Below the pieces are notes generated by a model. That model was not told where the DNA came from. It worked only from the letters and a program-made list of their open reading frames with translations, and did not search any database. Shown piece by piece: positions 45,238 to 52,750 of a stretch of 64,000 bases of DNA. This DNA comes from Versatilivorator sp963663845. GTDB taxonomy: Bacteria; Acidobacteriota; Terriglobia; Versatilivoradales; Versatilivoraceae. The position numbers and the translations under genes are program-made. Every line of letters starts with the position of its first letter. Position 1 is the stretch's first letter. Location of the stretch: the NCBI GenBank assembly GCA_963663845.2, contig OY760650.2, positions 2,046,001-2,110,000 of the forward strand. Direction: 5' to 3'.

Positions 45238-45834
45238 CAGCACGCACCCTGCAGTGCGTGGTTCCTGGCCCACAGATTGAGGGTTGCGCTTTCCGGCAAA
45301 AATGCCGTATTCTCTGGTCCGGTGGAGGTAGACGAATCGTACTTCGGTGGGAAACGCCGGAACATGCCGAAGTCCTAAAGGGCGGAACTGGATGGGCGGG
45401 GTCCAGTTGGAAAGACAGTAGTTGTTGGAGTTCGGGATCGCGGCACCCGACAGGTAGCAGCCAAGGTCGTTGGTGACCCCACAGCCGATACGCTTCAAGG
45501 CTTTGTTGCGGAGAATGTCGCTGGTGGAGCGAAGGTCTAAACCGACGATGCATGAGCCTATCAGGGTCTACTCAATCATGAGACAGTCAAGCATTCTGTC
45601 GCTGAGTACGTGCGAGGTCAGGCACACACCAACGGCATCGAGAGCTTCTGGTGCACCCTGAAGCGAGCCCACAAGGGCACCTTCCACCGGCTTTCACCCA
45701 GGCCTCTTCATCGCTACGTAGACGAGTTCTCCGGCCGTCACAACATGCGGGAGTTGGACACGCTCGACCAGATGGCGGCGATTGTCTCCCGCATGGACGG
45801 CGGGAGGCTCCGCTACTGGGACCTTGTCGGATGA
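45238..45834 (+). pseudogene. IS1595/ISXO2-type transposase, inactivated by three stop codons
   Basis: The C-terminal two thirds of an IS1595-family transposase is readable in one frame: AWFLAHRLRVAL, then VEVDESYFGGKRRNM with the first catalytic D, VGKTVVVGVRDRGTRQVAAK, and VRGQAHTNGIESFWCTLKRA with the final E. It is interrupted in frame by TAA (45376-45378), TAA (45538-45540) and TGA (45553-45555), while the rest is well conserved; no frameshift is needed. The zinc-ribbon N-terminus is lost or degraded. The stop overlaps the start of the Mom-like gene (ATGA at 45831-45834), which suggests the Mom-like gene was a passenger of the element. Confidence 0.85.
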
Positions 45835-46559
45835 GTGTGAAACTCCGCGACCGACTGTCCATTGATGTTGCCAACCTGAAGGAAGCAACTTCCGTTATCG
45901 TCAAACACCATTATCTGCATCGTGGCCGGACCATGGCGCAGATGCCTTACTGGATCACCCTGGACGGAACCCGTAAAGGGGTTCTCCTTTTCTCCCTCCC
46001 ACGACTAAGCGTTACCTTTCAGGGCTATCGACCGATGAGCCTGATCGAGTTGGCCCGCTTGTGGATCAATCCCACTGTGCAGATCCAGCAAGTGCAAGAC
46101 TCCAACGGCAGGGAACACGCCTTTCCGGTTGCAACCTGTAGCGTGGGGATGGCCTTGCGTCAGATCCGTCAGGACTGGCACGGCAAGTATCCGCACCTGC
46201 CGGATATAGACGCTTGTGTCTCGTGGGCCGACGATCAACACCACGAAGGCACCGTCTATAGAGCTGCCAATTTTGAAGAGGTAGGGAAGAGCGGTGGGGT
46301 ACTACATGGGAATACGCGCAGGCCGAACGGCGGAAGAGATCAGTTACATGGTGACTACCGCCACATCAAAACAGCGTTCATTTACCGCTACAGGCGCTCG
46401 CTTTCCGAAGCGCACAAGTTGGAGGCTCGGATTGTATGGGGTGCGTCACGGCCTCGACTCTCTAGGCGCCAGCGTGTGAAGTTGGCAATGGACGGGCGTC
46501 AACCAACTCTTTCAGGTCTAGAGCTGGACTCTGCCCCAGTCGCGTCCCATGCTCCATGA
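45831..46559 (+). CDS. Mom-like (GNAT-related) DNA adenine modification protein
   Basis: This intact 242-residue frame starts with an ATG overlapping the dead transposase's stop. Its sequence resembles the Mom/GNAT-related family that attaches a methylcarbamoyl group to adenine in phage Mu DNA: VIVKHHYLHRGRTM, GVLLFSLPRLSV, LARLWINP, and CVSWADDQHHEGTVYRAANF with the typical YRAANF. Modified DNA resists many restriction enzymes. It has lower GC than the surrounding genes, indicating transfer. The last 30 residues overlap the convergent nuclease gene. A catalytic activity is inferred, not shown; it may be degraded in function. Confidence 0.6.
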   Translation: MSVKLRDRLSIDVANLKEATSVIVKHHYLHRGRTMAQMPYWITLDGTRKGVLLFSLPRLSVTFQGYRPMSLIELARLWINPTVQIQQVQDSNGREHAFPVATCSVGMALRQIRQDWHGKYPHLPDIDACVSWADDQHHEGTVYRAANFEEVGKSGGVLHGNTRRPNGGRDQLHGDYRHIKTAFIYRYRRSLSEAHKLEARIVWGASRPRLSRRQRVKLAMDGRQPTLSGLELDSAPVASHAP

Positions 46560-47019
46560 TGTAATTCCAGGAAATTTTGGGGTTGTTCAGTGTTATCCCG
46601 CGCTGGCCTATCGAAAGAAGACGCTTCAGGGTTTGAACACAAGCACCCAACCTGGAAAGTGCGCTGTGCGCACGCTCAACAATGTCCAGGTCTCCCTGTA
46701 GCCGGGCCTTGATGGGCTGTATCCATTCTGACAGGTCATCAGGGTGAAGGAAGTAGATGTCATCGAAGGCAAACCCGTAATCTGTCTGACGACCTTTTGC
46801 TGCTATGAGATATTGGACCTCCATTCGCTCCAGGTACTTGATCCCAATATCTCGTCCAGTGGTAAGGGATTGGGTGGTGGTGGTTTTGAGTTCAAACTGG
46901 TTCCCATTCACGTCTCTGGCATCAGGACCTGTGCGGCTGCTGGATCTCTTTAACTCCAGCAAACGGGCCAGTTCTGCCTCTCTGCTATCATCTTGAACCC
47001 GACGGCCACCTTGTATCAT
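46462..47019 (-). CDS. PD-(D/E)XK nuclease candidate, possible type II restriction endonuclease
   Basis: This 185-residue protein contains a compact PD-(D/E)XK-type active site: P32-D33 in RTGPDARDV and E43-x-K45 in NQFELKTTT. Helical segments flank it (REAELARLLELKRSSS; LQGDLDIVERAHSALSRLG). This pattern fits small type II restriction enzymes, but I do not recognise the specificity. Its GC content is visibly lower than the chromosome average. It runs convergent to the Mom-like gene, overlapping it by 98 bp. The start codon at 47019 has no good ribosome-binding site. Confidence 0.5.
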   Translation of the reverse strand: MIQGGRRVQDDSREAELARLLELKRSSSRTGPDARDVNGNQFELKTTTTQSLTTGRDIGIKYLERMEVQYLIAAKGRQTDYGFAFDDIYFLHPDDLSEWIQPIKARLQGDLDIVERAHSALSRLGACVQTLKRLLSIGQRGITLNNPKISWNYIMEHGTRLGQSPALDLKELVDARPLPTSHAGA

Positions 47020-47063
47020 TGCAGGACTGCAGCAACCCCGACTATCACAGTCAAGAAGGCCCC

Positions 47064-47250
47064 ATGCCCCGCAAACACAGTTCCCGTCCCAAGCCCCGCA
47101 CCGTGGAAATCGTCCGATCCTCCTAACAGCCCTCCCGGAAAGAACTGAACGCCAATGCGCGGGTGTCGTCTACCTTCGACGAAGCCGTGAATGCCCTCAC
47201 CCCAGTCCGTCAAGATTCGCTACATCGACCGCCCGAAGCGGACCGGTTGA
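47064..47250 (+). pseudogene. Broken small conserved gene
   Basis: The ATG at 47064 opens a frame reading MPRKHSSRPKPRTVEIVRSS and then hits TAA where a Tyr codon would fit (SSYQPSRKEL is the expected continuation). After it, NANARVSSTFDEAVNAL continues in frame, and a frameshift near 47205-47210 leads into VKIRYIDRPKRTG ending at TGA (47248-47250). Both lesions leave an otherwise coherent ~60-residue basic protein. The role is unknown; it lies in the low-GC mobile island. Confidence 0.55.
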
Positions 47251-47333
47251 AGCTGCGGTTTCGGCACGTCGCTACAAAATTTCCCTGAGAAACGCGCCGC
47301 CGGTTACTTCGCCACCCCTTCCGATTTAACCGA

Positions 47334-47576
47334 TTACAGCCAGCCCTCCAGGTGGCGTGCGACGAATTCCCGGCCCCCCAGGCCGAATGCAATGGCCAGG
47401 GCCACCGCCACCGCGCCCAGGATCAGGCCGAAGGCCAGGTTGACGATTTCGTCCGCCAGACCCATATGCCGCAAGGCCATGGCCCCCGACAGCACCATGA
47501 TGGCGATGCGGGCGCCCGGCGCCAGCAGGCGGGACTGGGCGGCTCCGGCCGCCAGTACCGTCCGGACATTCATCAT
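47334..47576 (-). CDS. Short conserved-TM-helix protein (mechanosensitive-channel-like repeat)
   Basis: This 80-residue protein starts at an ATG at 47576 with AAGGAGG 6 nt before it. It carries one copy of the 'conserved TM helix' repeat (ALRHMGLADEIVNLAFGLILGAVAVALAIAFGLGGREF) found singly or in tandem in mechanosensitive-channel-like proteins. Most relatives are longer with two repeats, so this may be a minimal or truncated form. It lies between the mobile island and the cytochrome gene on the same strand as the latter. The strong ribosome-binding site supports it being real. Confidence 0.6.
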   Translation of the reverse strand: MMNVRTVLAAGAAQSRLLAPGARIAIMVLSGAMALRHMGLADEIVNLAFGLILGAVAVALAIAFGLGGREFVARHLEGWL

Positions 47577-47637
47577 GGCTCCTCCTTGGTTGGGGGCTTC
47601 GCGAACAGCCGGGTTTCCCGCTCGGGACTGCGGCACA

Positions 47638-50043
47638 TTATCGCGCCCCCCGGCGGGACGAGCGGGTCAAAGTCCGCAACTGCCTTTCAAGCCGTTGGTA
47701 GCCGGCGTTCTCCGGGTAGTGCGCCAGGAGCTTCCGGCTGTGAGCCAGCGCCTTCCCGAACTCCCTCCGGTCCCGGTGAATGGTGGCCAGCGCGAACAGC
47801 AGATCCCGGTCATGAGGACGGGACCTCAGTGCTTGCTCCAGCACGCCTATCGCTTGGGCCGATTCTCCCAGGGAGTTGAGCGCCACCCCGTAGACGTAGG
47901 CGTGGCGGCTGTTGTCCGGCTCCAGCACGGCGGCTCGGGCCAGGTGGTCCAGGGCCGGCCGCCGCTGCCCGGTCCGGACCAGCAGCAGGCCCAGGGCGTG
48001 TTGCGCCGAAGCCGATCGGGGCACTGTTTTCAGCGCCTCCAGCAGCAGCTTCTTTCCTTCGCCTTCCCGGTCCATCTCCCGGTAGAGGTCCGCCAGATTC
48101 AGATAAGCCGGAATGAAGGCCGGCTCCAGGGCGATGGCCTGCCTGTAGGAAGCTTCGGCCCGTTCCAAGTCCCGCTGGTCCCGGTAGAGGTCCCCCAGGT
48201 TGAGGCGGCCGCCGGGATGGTCGGCATGGAGCCATTGCACCCCTTCGTACTCGCGGACGGCCGAGGCTCTGCGCCGGCGTTGCCGGGGTGAAAGCGCGGC
48301 CGGGGCAGGCCCGGCCAGGGAGCGGCCGGCCAGGGTGCGCACCAGCCGCACCGGATCCTCCAGGGCCGGCTGTAGCAGGGGCTCCCGCTGGTGGGGCGGC
48401 AACCATCCCAGGGCTTCGACTGCCGCCGCCCGCACCAGCGGGCTGGGATCCTTCGCCAGTTCCGCCAGCACCTCGACGGTGCTCCTTCCGGGATAGTTGT
48501 CCAGCAGCGAGACGGCGGTGGCCCGAACGATGTCAGGCTGGTGGGAAGCCTTGGCCAACTGGATGAGATCCGCCGCCAGGCCCGGGATTCCCTTGCGGGC
48601 TGCCGCAAAGGTCTCGCCGAAGTGCCGGTCTCCGGGGCCTGCCCCGTACCATCGCCGAAAGTGTCCCACCGACCACTGGGTGGATCGGTCTCCATGGCAA
48701 TGGTTGCAGGCGTTGGGTGTCTCCAGGCTTGCCGTCAAGTCGGGGCGCGGGATTCGAAAGCTGTGGTCCCGCCGGGGATCCACCACCATGTAGGTCCGGG
48801 CCGGCATGTGGCACTCCACGCAACGGGCCCCGCGGGAGCCGGGCGGATGGTGGTGGTGCGAGCGGGAAGCGTAGGTCCCGGCGGCGTGGCAGCGGGTGCA
48901 GAGCGCATCCCCCTCCTGGCGGAGACGGGCGCTGTGGGCGTCGTGGCAGTCGGTGCAGACCACGCCTTCCCGGGCCATGCGGCTCTGCAGGAAGGACCCG
49001 TAGACATAGACCTCCTCCAGGATCTGGCCGTCGGGGTAGTAGAGGTCTTCTTCCAGCAGGCTCAAGTCGTGGGTGTTGAGCAGCGAGGCTCCATGGACGG
49101 AGTCCTCGCTGATGAGACCCCGCCTGGAGTGGCAGCGGGCGCACGTCTCCGCCTGTGTGTGGGCGGCCAGCGGAGGAGTGCGCCGCGGCTTGCCGTTGCT
49201 CTCGTCGCGGGTCCAGACGGCAGGCTCGGCCTCCTTCAACCGAATGGTCAAACCAAGGTCGAGGATATCCGGTCTGGGCTCCCCCCGGGCCCGGGCCCAT
49301 TCCACGTGGGCGGCGCCCGGTCCGTGGCAGGCCTCGCAGGAAACGTCCACCTCGGTCCAGCGGGTCCGGTAGGTTTCGGCCGCCGGATCGAAGTTCTTGC
49401 GCAGACCGGTGGAGTGGCACTCGGCGCAGCCGCTGTTCCAGTTCTGGGAGACGCGGGTCCAGAAGCGGAGGTCGCCGGGTGCAACGCGCTCGCCGTCGTA
49501 GAGATGAAACCAGCGCTGGCCGCCCTCTTCCCGGGGACGGGAGTCCCAGCAGAGGGGCAGGCACTGCAGGCGCCCCCCGGGGAACTCCACCAGGTACTGC
49601 TGCAGGGGGTCCGCCCCGAAGGTGTACTTGACCTCGAACTCTTCGACCGCTCCCGAGGCCCCTTCGGTCGAGACCAGGAACTTGCCGTCCCGGCGGTAGA
49701 ACCGGGAAGTGACTCCCAGGTGGGTCAGGGTGGCGTCCTCGAAATCCCCCAGAACGGTCTGGTCGTCGGCCGGGGCCATGGCCAGGTCATGGTGGGAGCC
49801 GACGTAAGCGGCGTATTCCTTCTGATGGCAGGGTTGGCAGGCCTTCCTGCCGGTGTAGCCGGCGGGAGCGAGATCTCCGGAAGGCCCCCGGCAGCCGGCG
49901 ACCGCCAGCAAGGCCAGAGCGATGACGGCCGGCCCGGCGACGGAGAACGATATCCTGGCAGTTTGGACCGGCTTCGCGGCACCCGGCGCCGGGCATTGTT
50001 TCAAGTCAGCTCCGCCCCCGCCCCTTACGACGGTGCGGACCAT
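47638..50043 (-). CDS. Octahaem c-type cytochrome lipoprotein with HEAT and TPR repeats
   Basis: The protein of about 801 residues carries eight CxxCH haem sites: CQPCH, CAECH, CEACH, CARCH, CTDCH, CTRCH, CVECH and CNHCH, followed by a HEAT-like region (DPSPLVRAAAVEALGWLPPH) and at least four TPR units to the C-terminus. A lipobox (LALLAVAGC) near the N-terminus implies a lipoprotein. It probably accepts or passes electrons in the periplasm, with the repeats scaffolding partners. The start is uncertain: ATG at 50043 lacks a ribosome-binding site, while TTG at 50004 has GGAG 5 nt upstream. Dispersed repeats begin directly upstream. Confidence 0.85.
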   Translation of the reverse strand: MVRTVVRGGGGADLKQCPAPGAAKPVQTARISFSVAGPAVIALALLAVAGCRGPSGDLAPAGYTGRKACQPCHQKEYAAYVGSHHDLAMAPADDQTVLGDFEDATLTHLGVTSRFYRRDGKFLVSTEGASGAVEEFEVKYTFGADPLQQYLVEFPGGRLQCLPLCWDSRPREEGGQRWFHLYDGERVAPGDLRFWTRVSQNWNSGCAECHSTGLRKNFDPAAETYRTRWTEVDVSCEACHGPGAAHVEWARARGEPRPDILDLGLTIRLKEAEPAVWTRDESNGKPRRTPPLAAHTQAETCARCHSRRGLISEDSVHGASLLNTHDLSLLEEDLYYPDGQILEEVYVYGSFLQSRMAREGVVCTDCHDAHSARLRQEGDALCTRCHAAGTYASRSHHHHPPGSRGARCVECHMPARTYMVVDPRRDHSFRIPRPDLTASLETPNACNHCHGDRSTQWSVGHFRRWYGAGPGDRHFGETFAAARKGIPGLAADLIQLAKASHQPDIVRATAVSLLDNYPGRSTVEVLAELAKDPSPLVRAAAVEALGWLPPHQREPLLQPALEDPVRLVRTLAGRSLAGPAPAALSPRQRRRRASAVREYEGVQWLHADHPGGRLNLGDLYRDQRDLERAEASYRQAIALEPAFIPAYLNLADLYREMDREGEGKKLLLEALKTVPRSASAQHALGLLLVRTGQRRPALDHLARAAVLEPDNSRHAYVYGVALNSLGESAQAIGVLEQALRSRPHDRDLLFALATIHRDRREFGKALAHSRKLLAHYPENAGYQRLERQLRTLTRSSRRGAR

Positions 50044-50071
50044 ACGAGGAAAACAAGAGATCGTCAAAAAG

Positions 50072-50480
50072 GCGAACCACGAATGAACACGAATAGACAC
50101 GAAGACCGATGGACCTGCTTTGCTGCGACGCCGTCATGGGATGAAGACCCACCCGGGAGCGCGGGCGTCTCGCCCGCACAACACTGGCACAGCTTCACCC
50201 CTCTCCTCCACCCGGCTCGACCGGCAACGGCGTCAGGACTCTGCTTCGGCCGAGCCAGGCCGTTCCCAACGGCAGTGTGACCGGGTGCCACATCACGGGG
50301 AAACTGAGCGGCCACCCAACGCAGAGGATGCGGGCGGGACGCCCGCGCTCCCGGAGGGGCGCCTCCTCCCATCCTTCTTGCTCGGCGAGGAGGCACAGCC
50401 CCTGCCGATGCGGCAGTGCTGTTCCGCTTCGTGTCCCTTGGTCGTCCTTCGTGTGTCTTCGTGGATCACTTTTTTTCCGT
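50072..50480 (-). repeat. Dispersed repeat module A, uninterrupted copy
   Basis: This is the same ~390-bp unit as in the 17.5-19.5 kb array, in opposite orientation. It has the GCGGGCG/CGCCCGC inverted arms and the CGTGTCTTCGTGG end. Around 50445-50465 it retains, contiguous, the sequence that the group II intron splits at 16691/17556, so it is an empty-site reference. Confidence 0.9.
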
Positions 50481-50538
50481 TTGTTTCAGGCAAGCACCCC
50501 CCCTGCCCTGCCGAGCAGATCATCCGGGAGTGAAACAA
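50481..50538 (-). repeat. Dispersed repeat module B (58 bp)
   Basis: TTGTTTCA (50481-50488) and TGAAACAA (50531-50538) bound this copy as inverted ends, showing the module's limits clearly. It is joined directly to module A. Confidence 0.75.
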
Positions 50539-50583
50539 GAGAAGTACATAGCCTATCAGGAACAAGATTTTTGAACATCGATG

Positions 50584-50611
50584 CACAGGATGGACAGGAT
50601 TATCAGGATAA
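50584..50611. repeat. CAGGAT-type short repeat
   Basis: CACAGGATGGACAGGATTATCAGGAT contains three CAGGAT words. This phrase recurs in intergenic DNA of many bacteria, and its function is unknown. Confidence 0.6.
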
Positions 50612-50708
50612 GAGGTTGGAGCACAGGACGCGGACTGGCTGAAAAAAGCGACCTAACTCCTTATCTGACTGTCACTTGACTGCCATCCACGGGTTTTTCT
50701 TCTCAGAT

Positions 50709-50764
50709 TTGTTTCAGACAAGCACCACCCCTGCCCTGCCGGGCAGATCATCCGAGGGTGAAAC
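50709..50764 (-). repeat. Dispersed repeat module B, second copy
   Basis: Starts TTGTTTCA and ends TGAAAC before running directly into another module A. The junction is the reverse of that at 19520-19583. Confidence 0.7.
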
Positions 50765-51206
50765 ACCCAATCGTCAATTAAGACGAACCACGAATGGACA
50801 CGAAGACCGATGGACCTGCTTGCCTGCGACGCCGTCACGGGAGGAAGGCCCACCCGGGAGCGCGGGCGTCCCGCCCGCACAACACTGGCACAGCCTCACC
50901 CATCTCTCCCACCCGGCTCGACCGGCAACGGCGCCGCGATTCCGCTTCAGCCGAGCCCATGGGGTTCCCGGCGGCAGGGTGACCGGGTGCCACATCACGG
51001 GGAAACTGAGCGGCCACCCAACGCAGAGGATGCGGGCGAGACGCCCGCGCTCCCGGAGGGGCGCCTCCTCCCATCCTTCTTGCTCGGCGAGGAGGCACAG
51101 CCCCTGCCGATGCGGCAGTGCTGTTCCGCTTCGTGTCCCTTGGTCGTCCTTCGTGTGTCTTCGTGGATCACTTTTTTCCCGTTTGTTTCAGACAAGTCGG
51201 GCGGGC
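50765..51206 (-). repeat. Dispersed repeat module A copy plus truncated module B
   Basis: A second inverted module A copy spans to about 51180 and is followed by a remnant of module B (TTGTTTCAGACAAG, to about 51197) that stops at the 3' end of the DUF1501 gene. It also preserves the uninterrupted intron insertion site (about 51150-51175). Confidence 0.85.
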
Positions 51207-52547
51207 TCAGATCAACTCTTCGATGGGCAGGCCGCTCTCTCCGCCGATGGAGTTGGCGATCTTGACGGGCCTCTGAATGGGGGTCATGTATTCCTTGGTC
51301 CAGTCGATCCCCAGCGCCTTGTAGACGGTGGCGAACAGGTCTCCGATGGTCACCATGCGGTCCGCCACGCGCGCTCCGCGTTCATCGCTGGCGCCGACCA
51401 CCTGCCCGCCTCGAATCCCCCCGCCGCCCAGCACCATCGACCAGCAGTGGGGCCAGTGGTCGCGGCCGCCCCGGGGATTGACGTGGGGAGTTCTGCCGAA
51501 TTCGCCCATGGCCACCACCAGAGTCGATTCCAGCAGCCCCCGCTGGTCCAGGTCCTTCATCAGGGCGGAGAGCGCCTGATCGAAGGGAGGGGCCAGCAGA
51601 TCCCGATTGTACTTGTCGTTCTCCACGTGGCAGAGGTCCCACTCGGTCATGTCGTATCCGGCGGCCGTGGCGAAGCGGCAGCCCCCTTCGATCAGCCGCC
51701 GGGCCAGCAGCACGCTCTGGCCGAAACGGTGCCGGCCGTATTCGTCCCGGGTCTTCTCCGATTCCTGGGAGAGGTCGAAGGCCCGTCGGACCTGAGGGGA
51801 AGCGAGGATGGTCAGGGCCTGCTGCCTGAAGTCGTCCAGGGCCGCAAACTCGGCCTGTCGCTCCTGGCGGCGATAGAGGCGATCCACCACCTCCAGGAAG
51901 GAGCGGCGCTGGGACACCCGGTCCATGCCGATCTCCTTGGGAAGCACCAGGTCGGGAACCTGAAAGTCTTCCCGGGCGGGATCGGGGACCACCATGGGCT
52001 GGTAGCGGGCGCCGATGAAACCCGCCTTGAAGTAGTTCAGGTAGGGGCGATCGATGGGTGGCGCGATCACGTAAGGGGGCATGTTGCGGCGGGGGTCGAG
52101 CTCCCTGGCGATGATGGAGCCCAGGCTGGGAGACTCCAGGGCCGAGTTGGGACGGTGTCCGGTGATCGCGTAGTAGGTGGCCTGCTGGTGGTCGATCTCC
52201 TCGGTAACCATCGAGCGGATGATGGCCAGCTTGTCCATCTGGCGGGCTACCCGGGGCAGCAGCTCGGAGATCCGGATGCCGGGGACGTTGGTCGAAATGG
52301 GCGCAAAGGCGCTGTTGGGCTTGGGATCGAAGGTGTCGACCTGGCTGGGGCCGCCCTCCAGCCACAGCAGGATGCAGGCCTGGGCCCTGGCGGCCGGCTT
52401 CACGGGGGAGCCGGAGTCGGCCATCAGGTGCTTGAGCTGCAGGTAGCGGCTCAGGCTGAGCCCGAAAAGACCCAATGAGCCCGCGCGCAGGAAGCCCCTG
52501 CGAGTGAGGTGGATCCCGTTCAAATGGGGATTAGAGGTCGATGTCAC
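51207..52547 (-). CDS. DUF1501 family protein (Tat-exported, sulfatase-like fold)
   Basis: This 446-residue protein starts with GTG at 52547 (GAAGG 5 nt upstream) and a twin-arginine signal TRRGFLRAGSLGLFGLSLS. The family signatures ILLWLEGGPSQVDTFDPK, MGEFGRTPHVN, GGRDHWPHCWSM and MVTIGDLFATV are intact. DUF1501 proteins resemble the alkaline phosphatase superfamily and are nearly always encoded with DUF1549/DUF1553 proteins, as here. The function is not established. The start overlaps the small gene upstream by 17 nt. Confidence 0.93.
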   Translation of the reverse strand: MTSTSNPHLNGIHLTRRGFLRAGSLGLFGLSLSRYLQLKHLMADSGSPVKPAARAQACILLWLEGGPSQVDTFDPKPNSAFAPISTNVPGIRISELLPRVARQMDKLAIIRSMVTEEIDHQQATYYAITGHRPNSALESPSLGSIIARELDPRRNMPPYVIAPPIDRPYLNYFKAGFIGARYQPMVVPDPAREDFQVPDLVLPKEIGMDRVSQRRSFLEVVDRLYRRQERQAEFAALDDFRQQALTILASPQVRRAFDLSQESEKTRDEYGRHRFGQSVLLARRLIEGGCRFATAAGYDMTEWDLCHVENDKYNRDLLAPPFDQALSALMKDLDQRGLLESTLVVAMGEFGRTPHVNPRGGRDHWPHCWSMVLGGGGIRGGQVVGASDERGARVADRMVTIGDLFATVYKALGIDWTKEYMTPIQRPVKIANSIGGESGLPIEELI

Positions 52548-52740
52548 TATCGCCTTCCGCGGGCGGGCTGTCTCTATCCTGCTTCTTCTTCAGCCACGAC
52601 CCCATGCCGGCGCCGATGGCCAGGCCCAGCGCCACGCCAGTCCCGATTGCGTCCAGGGCGGCGCCAATGGCCACGCCAAGAACGAGGCCGAGCCCTGCGT
52701 AGTGAGCGATCGGATCAATGGCTTTGCGCTTGCTGGACAT
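52531..52740 (-). CDS. Small glycine-zipper membrane protein
   Basis: This 69-residue protein has a single hydrophobic region rich in GxxxG-type spacing (GLGLVLGVAIGAALDAIGTGVALGLAIGAGMG), a basic hinge WLKKKQ and an acidic tail. It probably inserts or self-associates in the inner membrane. It sits between DUF1553 and DUF1501 genes and ends inside the latter, and its coding sequence supplies the next ribosome-binding site. The family is common but uncharacterised. Confidence 0.7.
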   Translation of the reverse strand: MSSKRKAIDPIAHYAGLGLVLGVAIGAALDAIGTGVALGLAIGAGMGSWLKKKQDRDSPPAEGDSDIDL

Positions 52741-52750
52741 GGTGTCTATT

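Noticed and set aside
45089..45240. Terminal inverted repeats of the IS1595 element
   Set aside because: I searched near 45.1 kb and beyond 46.5 kb for matching ends and found none that are convincing.
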